A stretch of 64,000 nt of DNA from Thermococcus sp. GTDB taxonomy: Archaea; Methanobacteriota_B; Thermococci; Thermococcales; Thermococcaceae. The notes beneath the pieces were generated by a model. It did no database searches and was not told the DNA's origin. It was given only the letters and a program-made list of their open reading frames with translations. Where the stretch lies: contig NZ_JALXBJ010000088.1 in NCBI RefSeq assembly GCF_026991495.1, forward strand, positions 33,243 to 97,242. The letters are read 5' to 3'. Made by a program: the position numbers and the translations under genes. This document shows, one piece after another, positions 1 through 10,790 of the stretch (positions are counted from its first letter, which is position 1; each line of letters starts with the position of its first letter).

Positions 1-261
1 CAGCAATCTGTTGCGCTTCTTTCGGTACAGCCACTGGATGTGCGGATCCCTGCTCTTCCTGTCTATCCCCGCGGCCGGCAGCAGGGTCTCCCCAACCCGC
101 CTCCCAAGTTCCCTTTCAAGGTCTCTGAGCACGTGAAGGTTTCTGTTCAGGACGCGGGAAACCTGGACTACGTCAAAATCCTCGAATAGGCCGGCCATGT
201 CTATACCAACGTCATCGAGCAGCTTGTTGACCTGGGCGACGAGCTCTTCGGTCGTTGTCAT
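1..261 (-). CDS. Hypothetical protein, N-terminal 87 residues, cut by window edge
   Basis: An open frame runs on the minus strand from an ATG at 261 to the window edge without a stop. The ATG overlaps the TGA of the topoisomerase VI A gene (ATGA, 258-261), so the two are translationally coupled and this is the last visible gene of the operon. The visible part is charged and predicted helical, with runs such as [20 protein letters not shown] near the start and a basic stretch (YRKKRNRLL) at the edge. There is no signal peptide or membrane segment. I do not recognise the family; position after top6A suggests only that it is co-expressed with DNA topology genes. Confidence 0.75.
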   Translation of the reverse strand, partial: MTTTEELVAQVNKLLDDVGIDMAGLFEDFDVVQVSRVLNRNLHVLRDLERELGRRVGETLLPAAGIDRKSRDPHIQWLYRKKRNRLL

Positions 262-1418
262 GGGAGCAGATCACCGTTGTTTATCTTCTCAGGGAGGTAT
301 CTCTTCGCCACGAACTCAAGGGATTTGTTTGCCAGGGCCTGCTGCTCGATCCTCACACCCATCCTCAGGGCCATCTTGAGCTGTCCCTGCCACTCCCTGT
401 TCTGGAACCAGGGGTAGTTCATCTCCTCTATTATCCTCTTGTAGTCGCCGGTTGGCCCGCCCTTCTTGTTGGGGGGGATGCCCTTGAGCTTCTCGGTGAC
501 GTTCTCAAGGCCGTAGCGCCTTATGTCGCCCATGGTCATGCCCACGAACCTGGCCTCCGGCGTGGCGAGCTTGTCGCTGAGGTAGGCGAGGTTTATGGAG
601 CCCTGCTTGATGGTGGAGTAGATGTACCAACCGTACGGGTCGCCATCGGTGAAGACTATAATCGGTAAGCCCTCCTCGTAGTGGAGCCTGTGGATCAGCC
701 TTCTGACGCCGCGCGATGCCTGACCCTGGGTCGCTATTATGAGGGCGTTTTCCTTCTTCGGGAACTTTTCCTCGATAAGGCGGTCTGCCATTGCCGCGGT
801 CTCGACCACCAATGCGTAGTCCACGTTTATCTCCGGGAACTGGATGTGCTCGACGGTTCCAGGAACGGCCCAGCCGCCCATCCCTAACCTGCTCGCGTTG
901 AACTCATCCTCGCCGTCCCTTATGACGATGTCCCCGTAGATGTAGCCGCGCCTGTCCGCCGTTATGTGCATCTCCTCCCTCAGTACGCCCATCATCCTCT
1001 CTAAATCCTCTATAATGTGGTCGCTTTCGCTCTGATCCTCGAAGGTGTTCTCCTTTGTTCCGGGGATGGTGTGTTTGTTGGCGTAGTAAGCCTCACGGAG
1101 GCTCGCGTGCTTCCTCTCGGAAACGAGCCTCTTGACGTAGGCCATTATTATGAGGGTCTGCATGAACTTCCTCGCGTGGGCCACGTTGAGGAAGTACCTC
1201 CTCGACAGCTTTTCCCCCATCCGTATGAGCCCCTTGCTCTCGTCGAAGTAGACGTTGCTGAGGCCCCTCATCGGGATGTCGAAGTGCGGGTTCTTGCCCG
1301 ACTTGATGTCCTGGAGGATCCTCCGCCCGTACTCCTCAAGCCTGGCCAGCACCTTCCTCGGGTCGTAGGAAAAGCGCTCCTTCGGCTTCTCGCGGTGTAT
1401 GGCCCTGCCTTTAGGCAT
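258..1418 (-). CDS. top6A: DNA topoisomerase VI subunit A
   Basis: This is the DNA-cleaving subunit of topoisomerase VI, the type IIB enzyme that relaxes and decatenates DNA with the B subunit in an A2B2 complex; it is the archaeal relative of Spo11. At 386 residues it has the normal family length. The winged-helix (CAP-like) part carries the REAYY motif at about residues 108-112, which holds the catalytic tyrosine. The Toprim domain follows with a conserved Glu in LVVETAAM (about 206) and the DGDPYG motif (258-263) that binds magnesium. The start overlaps the end of top6B by 8 nt, so both are made from one message. All key residues seem present. Confidence 0.97.
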   Translation of the reverse strand: MPKGRAIHREKPKERFSYDPRKVLARLEEYGRRILQDIKSGKNPHFDIPMRGLSNVYFDESKGLIRMGEKLSRRYFLNVAHARKFMQTLIIMAYVKRLVSERKHASLREAYYANKHTIPGTKENTFEDQSESDHIIEDLERMMGVLREEMHITADRRGYIYGDIVIRDGEDEFNASRLGMGGWAVPGTVEHIQFPEINVDYALVVETAAMADRLIEEKFPKKENALIIATQGQASRGVRRLIHRLHYEEGLPIIVFTDGDPYGWYIYSTIKQGSINLAYLSDKLATPEARFVGMTMGDIRRYGLENVTEKLKGIPPNKKGGPTGDYKRIIEEMNYPWFQNREWQGQLKMALRMGVRIEQQALANKSLEFVAKRYLPEKINNGDLLP

Positions 1419-3099
1419 TCTCGCTCACCTCCGCGGTTCCCTCCTTGGTCGAGAAGTGGTTCTCTATAAAGCTGATGAAGTACTCACTCACCCTCTCCTC
1501 GGGCTCCCCGGTCAGGATGCTCAGGGCCTTGGCTATCTCCGGGACGTACCTCTGAAATGTCTTCTTCCTCTTGGCCTGGTGGAGCCTCCTGTGCTTGCCG
1601 CTCAGGTAGGTCTGGAGCCTCCTGGCCGCGTCCATTATGGCCAGGCGTATCTCGTTGTATATCTCCTCGACGTTGGCTATGCTCTGCTTTCCGGTGCCGG
1701 TGTAGGGGACGTGAACGCTGATCACGTTCACCATCAGAATGAGCGGAGTCCTGTCCGGGTCGTCCACTTTGTAGCGCTTCCACTCTATCGAGCGCGCCGC
1801 TATGGTGGTCACGCACGAACCCGCGTCGAAGAGGAGTGGAACCCTGTTGGCGTACCTGAAAACATCGAAACCGCTCGGGATCTCGCCCCCGTAGGCTATC
1901 CCGACCTCCACCTGGAAGGGAATTCCACCGGAGTAGACCTTCGGAGACCTCGTCACTGCCGTCACGAACTCCGGCTTCAGGATCCCCCTCAGTCCCTTGG
2001 TTATGTTCTCCTCACCTATAGGCCTGAGGCCGTGGGTCGGCGGGGCTAAGAACTTCATGTACTTGAAGGCCGTGACTATCTCCTCGGCCTCGTGCCAGCT
2101 GAGCTTCTCCGGCGGCTTCTCCATGATCTTGGCCACGCTCTTAACGACCTTGGTGTACCCCCTGAAAGACCTCAGGACAGCCTTTACCTCCCCCTTCACA
2201 AGTCTCTCGTAGAGCTGCTCTCTCACCTTTTGATCCTTCTCGGTCTTGATGAGCCTCAGCGCGGCGATGTACTCGATGAGCTCGTCCACCTTCTTGTCGC
2301 TTATCCTTGAGAACTCGCCCACGAGAAACCTCTTGACGGTGGCGCGTCTCGTCTTCTTGGCCATCCTGTAGACGTCGTCCGTGAGGACGCCCCTAGGATG
2401 GGGCTTCATCTCGACAGGCGGGTCTGGTATCTCCTCACTCGAACGCGGGAAGACTATGAGCCTTCCGTCCGGTTCTACCAGCTCTATGTGGACGTGGGGG
2501 TTCGCTATGGCGGTCAGCTTCAGGTACCAATAAACGCCCTGCCTTGAGCGGATGTAGCGGACGTTCTTCACCTCAAGCTCTATCCTCGTCCCGCGCCAGC
2601 CTTTGGGGTTCGGGTGCCTCTCCTTTTTGATGATCTTGCCCTCGTTTCGGTCAACGTCTATCTTAACCCATGCCTCGACTATCTCACCGCCTGTTGAGGT
2701 CACGACGCGCGTTGCCTTCCCGCTCGTTATCTGGGCGAACATGACGGCACCGCTTATACCGAGGCCCTGCTGACCGCGGCTCTGGATGTTCCTGTGGGCC
2801 TTGGTCCCGGCGAGCATCTTTCCGAAGACGTGGCTTATGTACTTCTCAGGAATGCCGGGTCCGTTGTCCTCGATCACAACCCTGTAGTGCTCGCTTCCGA
2901 GTTCTTCGATCTCAACGCGCACGTACGGGGGAATTCCAGCTTCCTCGCAGGCGTCGAGGGCGTTCGTCACTGCCTCGTGGACGAGGGTCGTCAGGGAGCG
3001 GACCTTGCCCGTGTAGCCCAACATCGCCGCGTTCCGTCTGAAGAACTCGCTGACGCTCTGTATCTTAAACTCCTTGAAGAGCTGGCTCGCCTCGGTCAT
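1411..3099 (-). CDS. top6B: DNA topoisomerase VI subunit B
   Basis: This is the ATPase subunit that dimerises on ATP binding to capture a DNA segment and drive strand passage through subunit A. The GHKL ATPase fold is clear: N-box [10 protein letters not shown] (about 41-50), G1 box EDNGPGI (about 77-83), G2 box RGQQGLGI (about 108-115), and a transducer with the switch lysine in GTGKQSIA. Length (562 residues) fits the family. I chose the ATG at 3099 rather than the GTG at 3105 because GGAGGAGTGAAG places a ribosome binding site 7 nt before it. The gene lies 2 nt after the KH protein stop and overlaps top6A, so the cluster is one operon. Confidence 0.97.
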   Translation of the reverse strand: MTEASQLFKEFKIQSVSEFFRRNAAMLGYTGKVRSLTTLVHEAVTNALDACEEAGIPPYVRVEIEELGSEHYRVVIEDNGPGIPEKYISHVFGKMLAGTKAHRNIQSRGQQGLGISGAVMFAQITSGKATRVVTSTGGEIVEAWVKIDVDRNEGKIIKKERHPNPKGWRGTRIELEVKNVRYIRSRQGVYWYLKLTAIANPHVHIELVEPDGRLIVFPRSSEEIPDPPVEMKPHPRGVLTDDVYRMAKKTRRATVKRFLVGEFSRISDKKVDELIEYIAALRLIKTEKDQKVREQLYERLVKGEVKAVLRSFRGYTKVVKSVAKIMEKPPEKLSWHEAEEIVTAFKYMKFLAPPTHGLRPIGEENITKGLRGILKPEFVTAVTRSPKVYSGGIPFQVEVGIAYGGEIPSGFDVFRYANRVPLLFDAGSCVTTIAARSIEWKRYKVDDPDRTPLILMVNVISVHVPYTGTGKQSIANVEEIYNEIRLAIMDAARRLQTYLSGKHRRLHQAKRKKTFQRYVPEIAKALSILTGEPEERVSEYFISFIENHFSTKEGTAEVSENA

Positions 3100-3101
3100 C
3101 T

Positions 3102-3803
3102 TCACTCCTCCTCATCCTTTTCCTTCTCGGGCGGAAGACCGCTTTCTATGAGCTCGTAATAGGCGGAGCTCTCAAGTTCGAGGTCCTTCCTGCGCCTTTC
3201 GAGGTATTTGTAGACGACCCCGTGGGGGGAGCCCCTAACGAGCTTTTCAACGGCCGTTTTGGCAACCTCAACCTGAATGGGGTTCCCTATTATTGCGACG
3301 GTCTTCCCGTAGACGCTTATCTCGGTTCCGCTCAGCTCCTCGATGAGCTCCCGGGTCCTGCCCTTTCTCCCGATTATCCTCCCCCTCACCCTGGGGAGGG
3401 CGTTCCGCTCGTTGCCAACGATGATGTCGGTCAGGTTGATCACCTCAAGGGTCTCCCCCTCGTTGAGCAGCCTGAAGGCCCTTTCCGGGGAGAAGCCCCT
3501 GCCTATAGCCATCACGACGTCGCGCGCCTTCCACACTGAGAGGGGGTCGCTGCTATCCTTTTTAGCGGTTATGAACACCTCACCGGTTTCGCTGTCCACT
3601 TCAACCTTCGTCTCGGTTCGCCTTTCAATCTCGGCCTTGGTCTGGCCGTTCTTCCCAATCAGAACGCCTATCCTCTCCTTTGGAATGCGGAGGAACTCCT
3701 CCTGGTCGGAGGGGCTGAAGTTGTCTATCCCGTGCTCCCCCCTCCCTTCGGAGCCTTCATCAACGCGCTCGTACTTCTTCAGGAGCCTCTCAAACTCATC
3801 CAT
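3102..3803 (-). CDS. KH-domain RNA-binding protein (archaeal Dim2/Pno1 type)
   Basis: The protein has 233 residues and two KH domains, each with the GxxG loop: IGKNGQ in the first half and GRKGRT in the second. The family is related to eukaryotic Dim2/Pno1, which binds the 3' end of small-subunit rRNA during maturation; in archaea it is linked to aIF2 alpha. The ATG at 3803 is preceded by GGAGGTGTGATGG, so the longer frame from 3857 is not the real start. The neighbours fit the role: RIO1 kinase lies 4 nt upstream and aIF1A before that, both acting on the small ribosomal subunit. The exact rRNA target is inference. Confidence 0.92.
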   Translation of the reverse strand: MDEFERLLKKYERVDEGSEGRGEHGIDNFSPSDQEEFLRIPKERIGVLIGKNGQTKAEIERRTETKVEVDSETGEVFITAKKDSSDPLSVWKARDVVMAIGRGFSPERAFRLLNEGETLEVINLTDIIVGNERNALPRVRGRIIGRKGRTRELIEELSGTEISVYGKTVAIIGNPIQVEVAKTAVEKLVRGSPHGVVYKYLERRRKDLELESSAYYELIESGLPPEKEKDEEE

Positions 3804-3807
3804 CCCA

Positions 3808-4584
3808 TCACACCTCCAGGAGCTCGCGGAGCTTTTCATCGTAATCGTCAACATCAATCCCCTTCCTCGCGAAATAACCTATGATGTTCCTCAAATCCCG
3901 CTTCAAAAGCTGCACGCTCATCCTGTTCCTCCTGACCGTGGCCTGCGACCAGTCTATAACGACGGGCTCATCCCAGAGCAGGACGTTGTACTCGCTCAGA
4001 TCACCGTGCACCATCTCGCCTTCCCTCCAGAGGCGCTCCACGACTTCAATAAGGTGGGAGTACAGCCCCTCCAGCTCGGCCTTTGAAAGCCCTCCCTCCG
4101 CGTCCTTCAGCCTTGGAGCGGGGCCTTCATCGCCTATGAACTCCATGACGAGGACATTGTTCCTGAAGGCTAAAGGCTTGGGGACGCGGACGCCGTGCTT
4201 TATCGCCCTCTGGAGGTTCTTGAACTCCCTCCTCGTCCACTGAAAGACGAGCTTCCGAACGTCCTTCGGCAGGTAGCCCATCCTCGGATCGGCGGCTAGG
4301 TACTCCCACATCCTCCTGAACTCCGTTGTGTAAGTCCTGTATACCTTCACTGCTATCCTGCTGCCGCGGGAATCGAAGCCGGCGAAGACGTTTGCCTCCT
4401 TTCCAGTGCTCACGACACCCTGGAGCTCGGATATCTTTCCCCGTCTGTGGAGGAAGGCCAGGCTCTCCACCGTAGTCCTGTCAAAGACTTCGTTGAGCAC
4501 TTTGTAAAGCTCGCTGTCCTTCCTGCGCCTCTCCCTGAGCCCCATCATCCTCTCGATCTCGCGTTCAACCCAGTCCCCACGCAT
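3808..4584 (-). CDS. rio1: RIO1-type serine/threonine protein kinase
   Basis: This atypical kinase/ATPase acts in the final maturation of the 30S subunit in archaea and of 40S in eukaryotes. The 258-residue protein shows the flexible P-loop STGKEANVF (about 60-68), the lysine in IAVKVYR, the hinge LVMEFIG, the catalytic loop VHGDLSEYN, and the metal-binding IDWSQ that replaces DFG. The motif STGKEAN and the domain order fit RIO1 rather than RIO2, since there is no N-terminal winged helix. It lies between aIF1A (20 nt upstream) and the KH protein (4 nt downstream), forming a small-subunit module at the head of the topoisomerase VI operon. Confidence 0.95.
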   Translation of the reverse strand: MRGDWVEREIERMMGLRERRRKDSELYKVLNEVFDRTTVESLAFLHRRGKISELQGVVSTGKEANVFAGFDSRGSRIAVKVYRTYTTEFRRMWEYLAADPRMGYLPKDVRKLVFQWTRREFKNLQRAIKHGVRVPKPLAFRNNVLVMEFIGDEGPAPRLKDAEGGLSKAELEGLYSHLIEVVERLWREGEMVHGDLSEYNVLLWDEPVVIDWSQATVRRNRMSVQLLKRDLRNIIGYFARKGIDVDDYDEKLRELLEV

Positions 4585-4603
4585 CTTACATCACGTAGAT
4601 GGC

Positions 4604-4966
4604 TCAGAAGAGGGACTCCCCGCCGGTCAGGAAATCGTGGCTTATCTTGCCCTTCCTGAGGAGCCAGTCAACCTGTGTCCTCGTGTAGCGGTAGACTATG
4701 TCCCCCCTCTTGTCGCTCTGGACGGGCCAGGGCTGGACTATAACGACATCCCCGACGCGCATCCACATCCGCCTCTTGAGCTTCCCCGGGATCCTGCAGC
4801 GCCTCACGTTCCCGTCCTCGCACCGGACGTCCATCCAGCCTGAGCCGAGGGCCTGCTCTATGACCCCGAAGAGCTGTCCGCTTCTCCTGTCCGGTAAGGG
4901 CACGCGGATTATCTCCTCCCCGTGATCGTTCTGATTCTTCCGTCCAGTTCTCTTCCGGTAAACCAT
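4604..4966 (-). CDS. eif1A: Translation initiation factor aIF1A
   Basis: This 120-residue S1-like OB-fold factor binds the A site of the small ribosomal subunit and helps assemble the initiation complex. The family signatures are visible: [22 protein letters not shown] at the start of the OB fold, [19 protein letters not shown] in the middle, and [15 protein letters not shown] near the end. The length matches archaeal homologues. It is the first gene of the minus-strand operon and has its own TATA box about 35 nt upstream. RIO1 kinase follows 20 nt after its stop. Confidence 0.97.
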   Translation of the reverse strand: MVYRKRTGRKNQNDHGEEIIRVPLPDRRSGQLFGVIEQALGSGWMDVRCEDGNVRRCRIPGKLKRRMWMRVGDVVIVQPWPVQSDKRGDIVYRYTRTQVDWLLRKGKISHDFLTGGESLF

Positions 4967-4995
4967 TGAGCATCACCTCCCCCCATTGGGCCTCC

Positions 4996-5087
4996 CGATT
5001 TATAAACCTGCCCCTTGCAAAAATTCCGTAATTAATGCACAGCCACGGGCTTTTAAAATTTTTGCACAGGGAAAGCGTTATATAAGC
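4996..5087. promoter_or_regulatory. Divergent promoters for the aIF1A operon (-) and the HAD gene (+)
   Basis: On the minus strand GGTTTATAAATC (about 4996-5008) is a good archaeal TATA box about 35 nt before the aIF1A start. On the plus strand GAAAGCG followed by TTATATAAGC (5071-5087) is a BRE/TATA pair about 25 nt before the HAD start, which predicts a very short leader. The bases between are AT-rich and hold no gene. Confidence 0.75.
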
Positions 5088-5109
5088 GCTCGCCAGAATC
5101 CAATCGGAA

Positions 5110-5766
5110 ATGACGGTGTACCTGTTCGATTTTGACGGCACCCTGGTGGACAGCCACGAGGCGGTTGAAAAGGCCCTCCGGCTTGCGATAGAGCGGACCA
5201 TACCGGCGGTCATCGAGAGCGAGCTGTACGACGAGTACTACCGCGCCCTCTTCCTCTTCATCAAGGGAAAGCTCACCTACAGGCACCTCGGCGTGATACA
5301 CGAGCTGGTCGCCCAGGGCACGATACACGAGTACTACCGCCTGATGCCGACCTTTATAAAGGACTTCCCGAACGCGAGGAGGGTTGTCAGAACCCTGCGG
5401 AAGAGGGGAAGGCTGGTGGTCAGCTTCTCCGGCGAGCACACCTACCCGGGGGGGAAGGTCATATTCCTGAAGAAAACCAACTGGTACGACGAGTTCGACT
5501 CCATCGTGACCTTCAAGGGAACCGGGGACATGCTCCAGAAGTTCGAGAGCGTGAGGGATCTCCACCCGGACGAGCCCATCGTGTGGATAGACGACAGCCC
5601 AAGCAGGTTCACCTACGTAACCGACGACAACACCCTCCTCGTCCAGAAAGCCTCCCCGTACAAGCACGACGTCGCGCTCCTCTTCGAGAGGGACAACTTC
5701 CTCAAGATACGAAACATCAGGGAAGTCCTCGATATAGACGACAGGCTCGGGGAGTTCATGGAATAG
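5110..5766 (+). CDS. HAD-superfamily hydrolase
   Basis: This 218-residue protein starts with the HAD motif I FDFDGTLVDS (about 6-15), where the first Asp is the nucleophile and the second the acid/base. Motif II is the Ser in VVSFSGEHT, and motif IV the acidic pair in IVWIDDSPSR. A helical cap (about 20-85) lies between motifs I and II, as in subclass I phosphatases. Family knowledge supports phosphoester hydrolysis, but the substrate cannot be told from sequence. The start is fixed by the strong TATA box just upstream. The gene is followed at 39 nt by an unrelated dehydrogenase. Confidence 0.88.
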   Translation: MTVYLFDFDGTLVDSHEAVEKALRLAIERTIPAVIESELYDEYYRALFLFIKGKLTYRHLGVIHELVAQGTIHEYYRLMPTFIKDFPNARRVVRTLRKRGRLVVSFSGEHTYPGGKVIFLKKTNWYDEFDSIVTFKGTGDMLQKFESVRDLHPDEPIVWIDDSPSRFTYVTDDNTLLVQKASPYKHDVALLFERDNFLKIRNIREVLDIDDRLGEFME

Positions 5767-5804
5767 TTTTTATTCCTGGCGTCTTAATGGCTTCGGTGGT
5801 TTTG

Positions 5805-7533
<1,729 letters not shown>

Positions 7534-7565
7534 TCCCCGAAACGTTTTTGTAGTATAAGCCCGTT

Positions 7566-8756
7566 ATGGCTCTGGAGATGGGCGTGAAGAGGTTCAGGGA
7601 CTTCCTGAAACTTGGGAACTACCGAGGGGCGTTTGCCGAGGCCCTGAAGGCCAACGACCCCCTTCAGCGCACGATAATGATTGCTGAGATCGTATCAAAG
7701 TCCCGACGGGAGGAGTTTACGCCAGCGCTCCTCGACTCATTTTCCCAGGTTCGCTCCCCCTACGGAAGGGCTATAGCAGCCTCCTACGTCGGCATGGCAT
7801 TCTACTCCCTGGAGCAGGAGAGGGACGCTGAGAGGTACTTCTCGCTCGCATTAGAGCTCGCCGGCTCGATGCCCTCGCCGATGTTGAGGGGAGAAGTTCT
7901 TATGGTGATCGGCAGGAACCTTACCCTCTCCGGCAGGTACTCCGATGGGCTGGAAGCCCTGAGGGAGGCCTTCGAGGCGGTTCAGTCTTCCAGGGCCCTG
8001 TACTCTGAGGTCGTCTCGGCCCTCGTCAAGCTCGCGAAGACTGTTGAGGAGTCGGCGGAAGAGGTCAACAACGAGAGGGCCCTCGATTTCTACGCCCTTG
8101 CGAGGGATGTGTACCTGACCGCGGGCTTCAAGCTCCAGGGAAGGGAAGTGAGCGACAGGATGAAACTTGCGGAAGACGTGCTCAGGAGGGGTTCAGCGGC
8201 CGTATGGGAGCTCCTCGAAAAAGGCGACATAGAGAACGCAGTCAGAATGGCCCGATTTCTCTCGTCCCCGGACAGGGCCGTCTCGATGCTTAGGATCGCC
8301 TACTGGCTGGTGGTTCACGAGATGGAAGGCCTCGCGAGGGAGGTCTTCAACGACGGGGTGGAAATGATCCTCGTCGGAAAGCTCCCTGTGAGCGATGGGG
8401 AGCTTGAGGCCACAGCCTACCGCTTTCTCAGGATAGGGCGGTTTGAGGAGGCCCTCGTGCTCTCGGGCCTCATCAAGGACGAAAAGAGGAGCTCGGAGCT
8501 CATAGGCAACATCGCGGTCCAGCTGGCCAAGAGGGGGCGCGTGGAGGAAGCAACTGAGATAGCCGGGAGGATAGGCGATATCCTTATTAGGGATAAGGCC
8601 CTTAGAACTATCAAGAGGATTGAAGATGGAATGGGCTCTCGGAGTGATTCTAAAACCGAACCCCCGGAAGCCCCAATAAGCGCCCCTTCTAATCAGAGCA
8701 AGGGGGGTGAGGCGTATCCTGGTGGAGAACCTCGAGAACTACGTGAGAAGGGGTGA
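7566..8756 (+). CDS. Helical-repeat (TPR-like) protein, first of two tandem paralogues
   Basis: This 396-residue protein is almost wholly alpha-helical, with paired amphipathic helices typical of TPR/HEAT-like solenoids, for example GMAFYSLEQERDAERYFSLA and IGRFEEALVLSG. The C-terminal 40 residues are different, polar and Pro/Ser-rich. The next gene is a paralogue: segment LLEKGDIENAVRMARFLSS here matches [19 protein letters not shown] there at the same place. No catalytic motif or signal peptide is visible. It is likely a cytoplasmic scaffold; the partner is unknown. Its end overlaps the start of the paralogue. Confidence 0.8.
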   Translation: MALEMGVKRFRDFLKLGNYRGAFAEALKANDPLQRTIMIAEIVSKSRREEFTPALLDSFSQVRSPYGRAIAASYVGMAFYSLEQERDAERYFSLALELAGSMPSPMLRGEVLMVIGRNLTLSGRYSDGLEALREAFEAVQSSRALYSEVVSALVKLAKTVEESAEEVNNERALDFYALARDVYLTAGFKLQGREVSDRMKLAEDVLRRGSAAVWELLEKGDIENAVRMARFLSSPDRAVSMLRIAYWLVVHEMEGLAREVFNDGVEMILVGKLPVSDGELEATAYRFLRIGRFEEALVLSGLIKDEKRSSELIGNIAVQLAKRGRVEEATEIAGRIGDILIRDKALRTIKRIEDGMGSRSDSKTEPPEAPISAPSNQSKGGEAYPGGEPRELREKG

Positions 8757-9819
8757 GGTTGAGAGGGCCATCAAAGTACTCCGGGAGGAGGATGACCCGA
8801 TCATACGTACCGAGCTGCTCTGTGAGCTCTTCAAGCTCGTGCCCTGGGGAATGGATTACAACATCGTGAGGGACGAACTCCTGTCCGCGAGGTACTTGGC
8901 GAGGGACAGAAAGGAAAAGGCCATAATACTGTCCCTCATAGCTGAAGCCCTCTTCCAGCGGGGAGAAGAGGGTAAAGCCGTGAAGATGTTCTCGGAGGCC
9001 ATGGAGACAGCGGAGAGGATAGGCCTTCCATCCTCCAGGGCGGAGGCCCTTTCGGGGGTTGCCCTTAACCTGCTCCGGGCCGGCTTCTACGAGGACGCCT
9101 ACGATCTCTTCGTTAAGGCTGTGGAAGCCCTTATGAGTGGCGAAACCAACACAATGCCCCTCCTATCCAAGATCGCCGACCTCATCACGGGCGGGGTGGA
9201 GGGAATAGACGATCCCGAGTGGGCGGTTGCCCATCTCCATCTCGCCGCGGAGGTCTACGAGTACGTTGGAAGAAACCTGTCCTCCTCGATCTCCAAGCGA
9301 AAGGCGGAGCTCATAAAGCGCGCTATTGAAGGGGACGTCAGGATCCTCCGCCGGATCCTCGCGGAGAACAGGGTTGACGACGCGGTTCTTATAGCGAGGT
9401 ACCTCCCCAAGGAGCTCAGGGGCATGGCCTTCTTAGAGGTCTCCTTCTGGCTCTACGCCAACGGCCATTCGGAGGCTGGAAGGCAGGTTTTCGAGGACGC
9501 CTACTCCCTGCTAACGGCCTTCCCCGGCGTTGGGGAGGAAGAGCTCTTCAGCATCGCCGTGGACTTCGTGAAGCTCGGCTACCCCCAGCTTGCCTCCCGC
9601 CTCGCGAACCTCATATCCAGCGAAAGGCTGATCTCAGGGCTCTTGGCGAGGATAGCAGTTGCCTACTACAGGTCGGGTGAGGAGTTCTTAGCCAGGACGA
9701 TAGCCATGGGGATACCCAGCGAAACCATTAAGAGCAGGGTTCTCCAGGAGATTGGCGGTGAGGCTCATGTGGGATACGAGCAGGGACTACAGGTTGCTGG
9801 TGGCAGAGAAAAGCGTTGA
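8722..9819 (+). CDS. Helical-repeat (TPR-like) protein, second tandem paralogue
   Basis: The protein of about 365 residues has the same predicted all-helical solenoid as its upstream neighbour, with repeats such as [20 protein letters not shown] and [18 protein letters not shown]. The start is uncertain: a GTG at 8722 lies about 10 nt after GGGGGGTGAGG, while a GTG at 8707 has no room for a ribosome binding site. The gene overlaps its paralogue upstream and the tRNA-binding protein gene downstream, so all three are probably translated from one message. Function is unknown; duplication followed by divergence is visible. Confidence 0.78.
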   Translation: MENLENYVRRGEVERAIKVLREEDDPIIRTELLCELFKLVPWGMDYNIVRDELLSARYLARDRKEKAIILSLIAEALFQRGEEGKAVKMFSEAMETAERIGLPSSRAEALSGVALNLLRAGFYEDAYDLFVKAVEALMSGETNTMPLLSKIADLITGGVEGIDDPEWAVAHLHLAAEVYEYVGRNLSSSISKRKAELIKRAIEGDVRILRRILAENRVDDAVLIARYLPKELRGMAFLEVSFWLYANGHSEAGRQVFEDAYSLLTAFPGVGEEELFSIAVDFVKLGYPQLASRLANLISSERLISGLLARIAVAYYRSGEEFLARTIAMGIPSETIKSRVLQEIGGEAHVGYEQGLQVAGGREKR

Positions 9820-10492
9820 GCTCTTTTTAAAGACCTTGGAGGGCGCAAGGTTCAAGGGCAAGTGGGACAAGAAACGGGCCGTTCAGCTCGCCAAGGGGAT
9901 GATACCGGAGATAGAGGCCATGCGCTACTCCTACATCGGGCCCGAGGAGCTCATCGAGACGCCCCAGATGAGGGAGCTGAAGGAGAGAGCTAAAGGAATA
10001 GTGGAGGCCTTAGGGGGTGAGGACTGGCACGAAAGGTTCCTGAGCCTGGCCGATAGGGGCGAGAAGGAGAGGGTTGAGGAGGCGGTCGCGCGCATAAAGT
10101 TCTTCCTCAACACGATACTCGGCCTCGATAGGAGGCTCGCCTTGGGCAAGATAAACGACCCGGTTATAGGGGTGGACATCAAAGTCGGCGAAGTTATGAG
10201 CGTCGGAAGGCACCCCAACGCCGACAGGCTCCTCGTTACCAACGTCAACATCGGCGACAGGGCCGTGACGGTGGTCACCAACGACCTGAGCGTGAAGGAG
10301 GGGAACCGTGTGGCGGTGGCCCTGCTGCCCCCAGTCAGCTTCAGGGGCATAGTCAGCGAGGGCATGTTCTTGGGTGCGGGTGAGGGCGTTCTAAAGGATG
10401 TCAAGGGGGAAATCGGCGGGCTCCCGAAGGGCATTCCACTTGAAGCCCTGAACGAGGCGAGGAACCTCGTGGAAGCTTTTCTGAAGGGCTGA
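9767..10492 (+). CDS. tRNA-binding (EMAP/MetG C-terminal type OB-fold) protein
   Basis: The C-terminal half (about 135-235) is a tRNA-binding OB fold like the one at the end of methionyl-tRNA synthetase: [20 protein letters not shown], then [33 protein letters not shown]. The N-terminal 130 residues are helical and not recognised. The ATG at 9767 follows GGCGGTGAGG, so the five extra codons upstream are not used. It probably binds structured RNA or tRNA in trans, perhaps with an aminoacyl-tRNA synthetase; this is inference. The gene overlaps the second helical-repeat gene and is the last of its plus-strand cluster. Confidence 0.87.
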   Translation: MWDTSRDYRLLVAEKSVELFLKTLEGARFKGKWDKKRAVQLAKGMIPEIEAMRYSYIGPEELIETPQMRELKERAKGIVEALGGEDWHERFLSLADRGEKERVEEAVARIKFFLNTILGLDRRLALGKINDPVIGVDIKVGEVMSVGRHPNADRLLVTNVNIGDRAVTVVTNDLSVKEGNRVAVALLPPVSFRGIVSEGMFLGAGEGVLKDVKGEIGGLPKGIPLEALNEARNLVEAFLKG

Positions 10493-10637
10493 CTTTTGCC
10501 TGCCTAAGCCGGCCAGCGCCCCGGTTGCCATCCCTTTTGGGTTCTTCTTTGAGACCTCAGCAGCAATGAAGGCCAAACCCCCACGAGCACCCCTGCCATC
10601 CAGGCGTCTGCAACACCGTGCTCATAGCCCCTTCCAT

Positions 10638-10702
10638 TTTCAATCAGCACTCAAGATCGTCATCATCCTGCCGTCAGCAACTGCCGAGGTCATCACGTTC
10701 AG
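10638..10702 (-). ncRNA. C/D box small guide RNA (2'-O-methylation guide)
   Basis: The minus strand of this intergenic region shows all four boxes with standard spacing: C box GTGATGA (10690-10696), D' box CTGA (10674-10677), C' box ATGATGA (10660-10666) and D box CTGA (10644-10647). The two 12-nt guide stretches, CCTCGGCAGTTG before D' and CGATCTTGAGTG before D, are the normal archaeal length. By the fifth-nucleotide rule they would direct methylation within targets containing CAACTGCCGAGG and CACTCAAGATCG. I cannot map these to rRNA or tRNA here. A TATA box sits at the right distance upstream. Confidence 0.88.
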
Positions 10703-10711
10703 GGAATGGAT

Positions 10712-10722
10712 TCCCGGCTTAT
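10712..10722 (-). promoter_or_regulatory. Promoter of the C/D box sRNA
   Basis: On the minus strand GGTATATAAGCC is a strong TATA box. Initiation about 25 nt downstream falls near 10695, just before or at box C of the guide RNA. This shows the sRNA is transcribed from its own promoter. The plus-strand DMT gene uses a separate TATA box (AGTTTTTAAGC, about 10757-10767). Confidence 0.7.
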
Positions 10723-10790
10723 ATACCTGTTCCCAGTTCCAATGACCATCGAAACGCTAAGTTTTTAAGCTGAACTGCATCCCAAGGGCC

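Noticed and set aside
255..1469. Plus-strand frames opposite topoisomerase VI genes
   Set aside because: Antisense frames of high-GC genes; no family features, and the minus-strand genes have all catalytic motifs.
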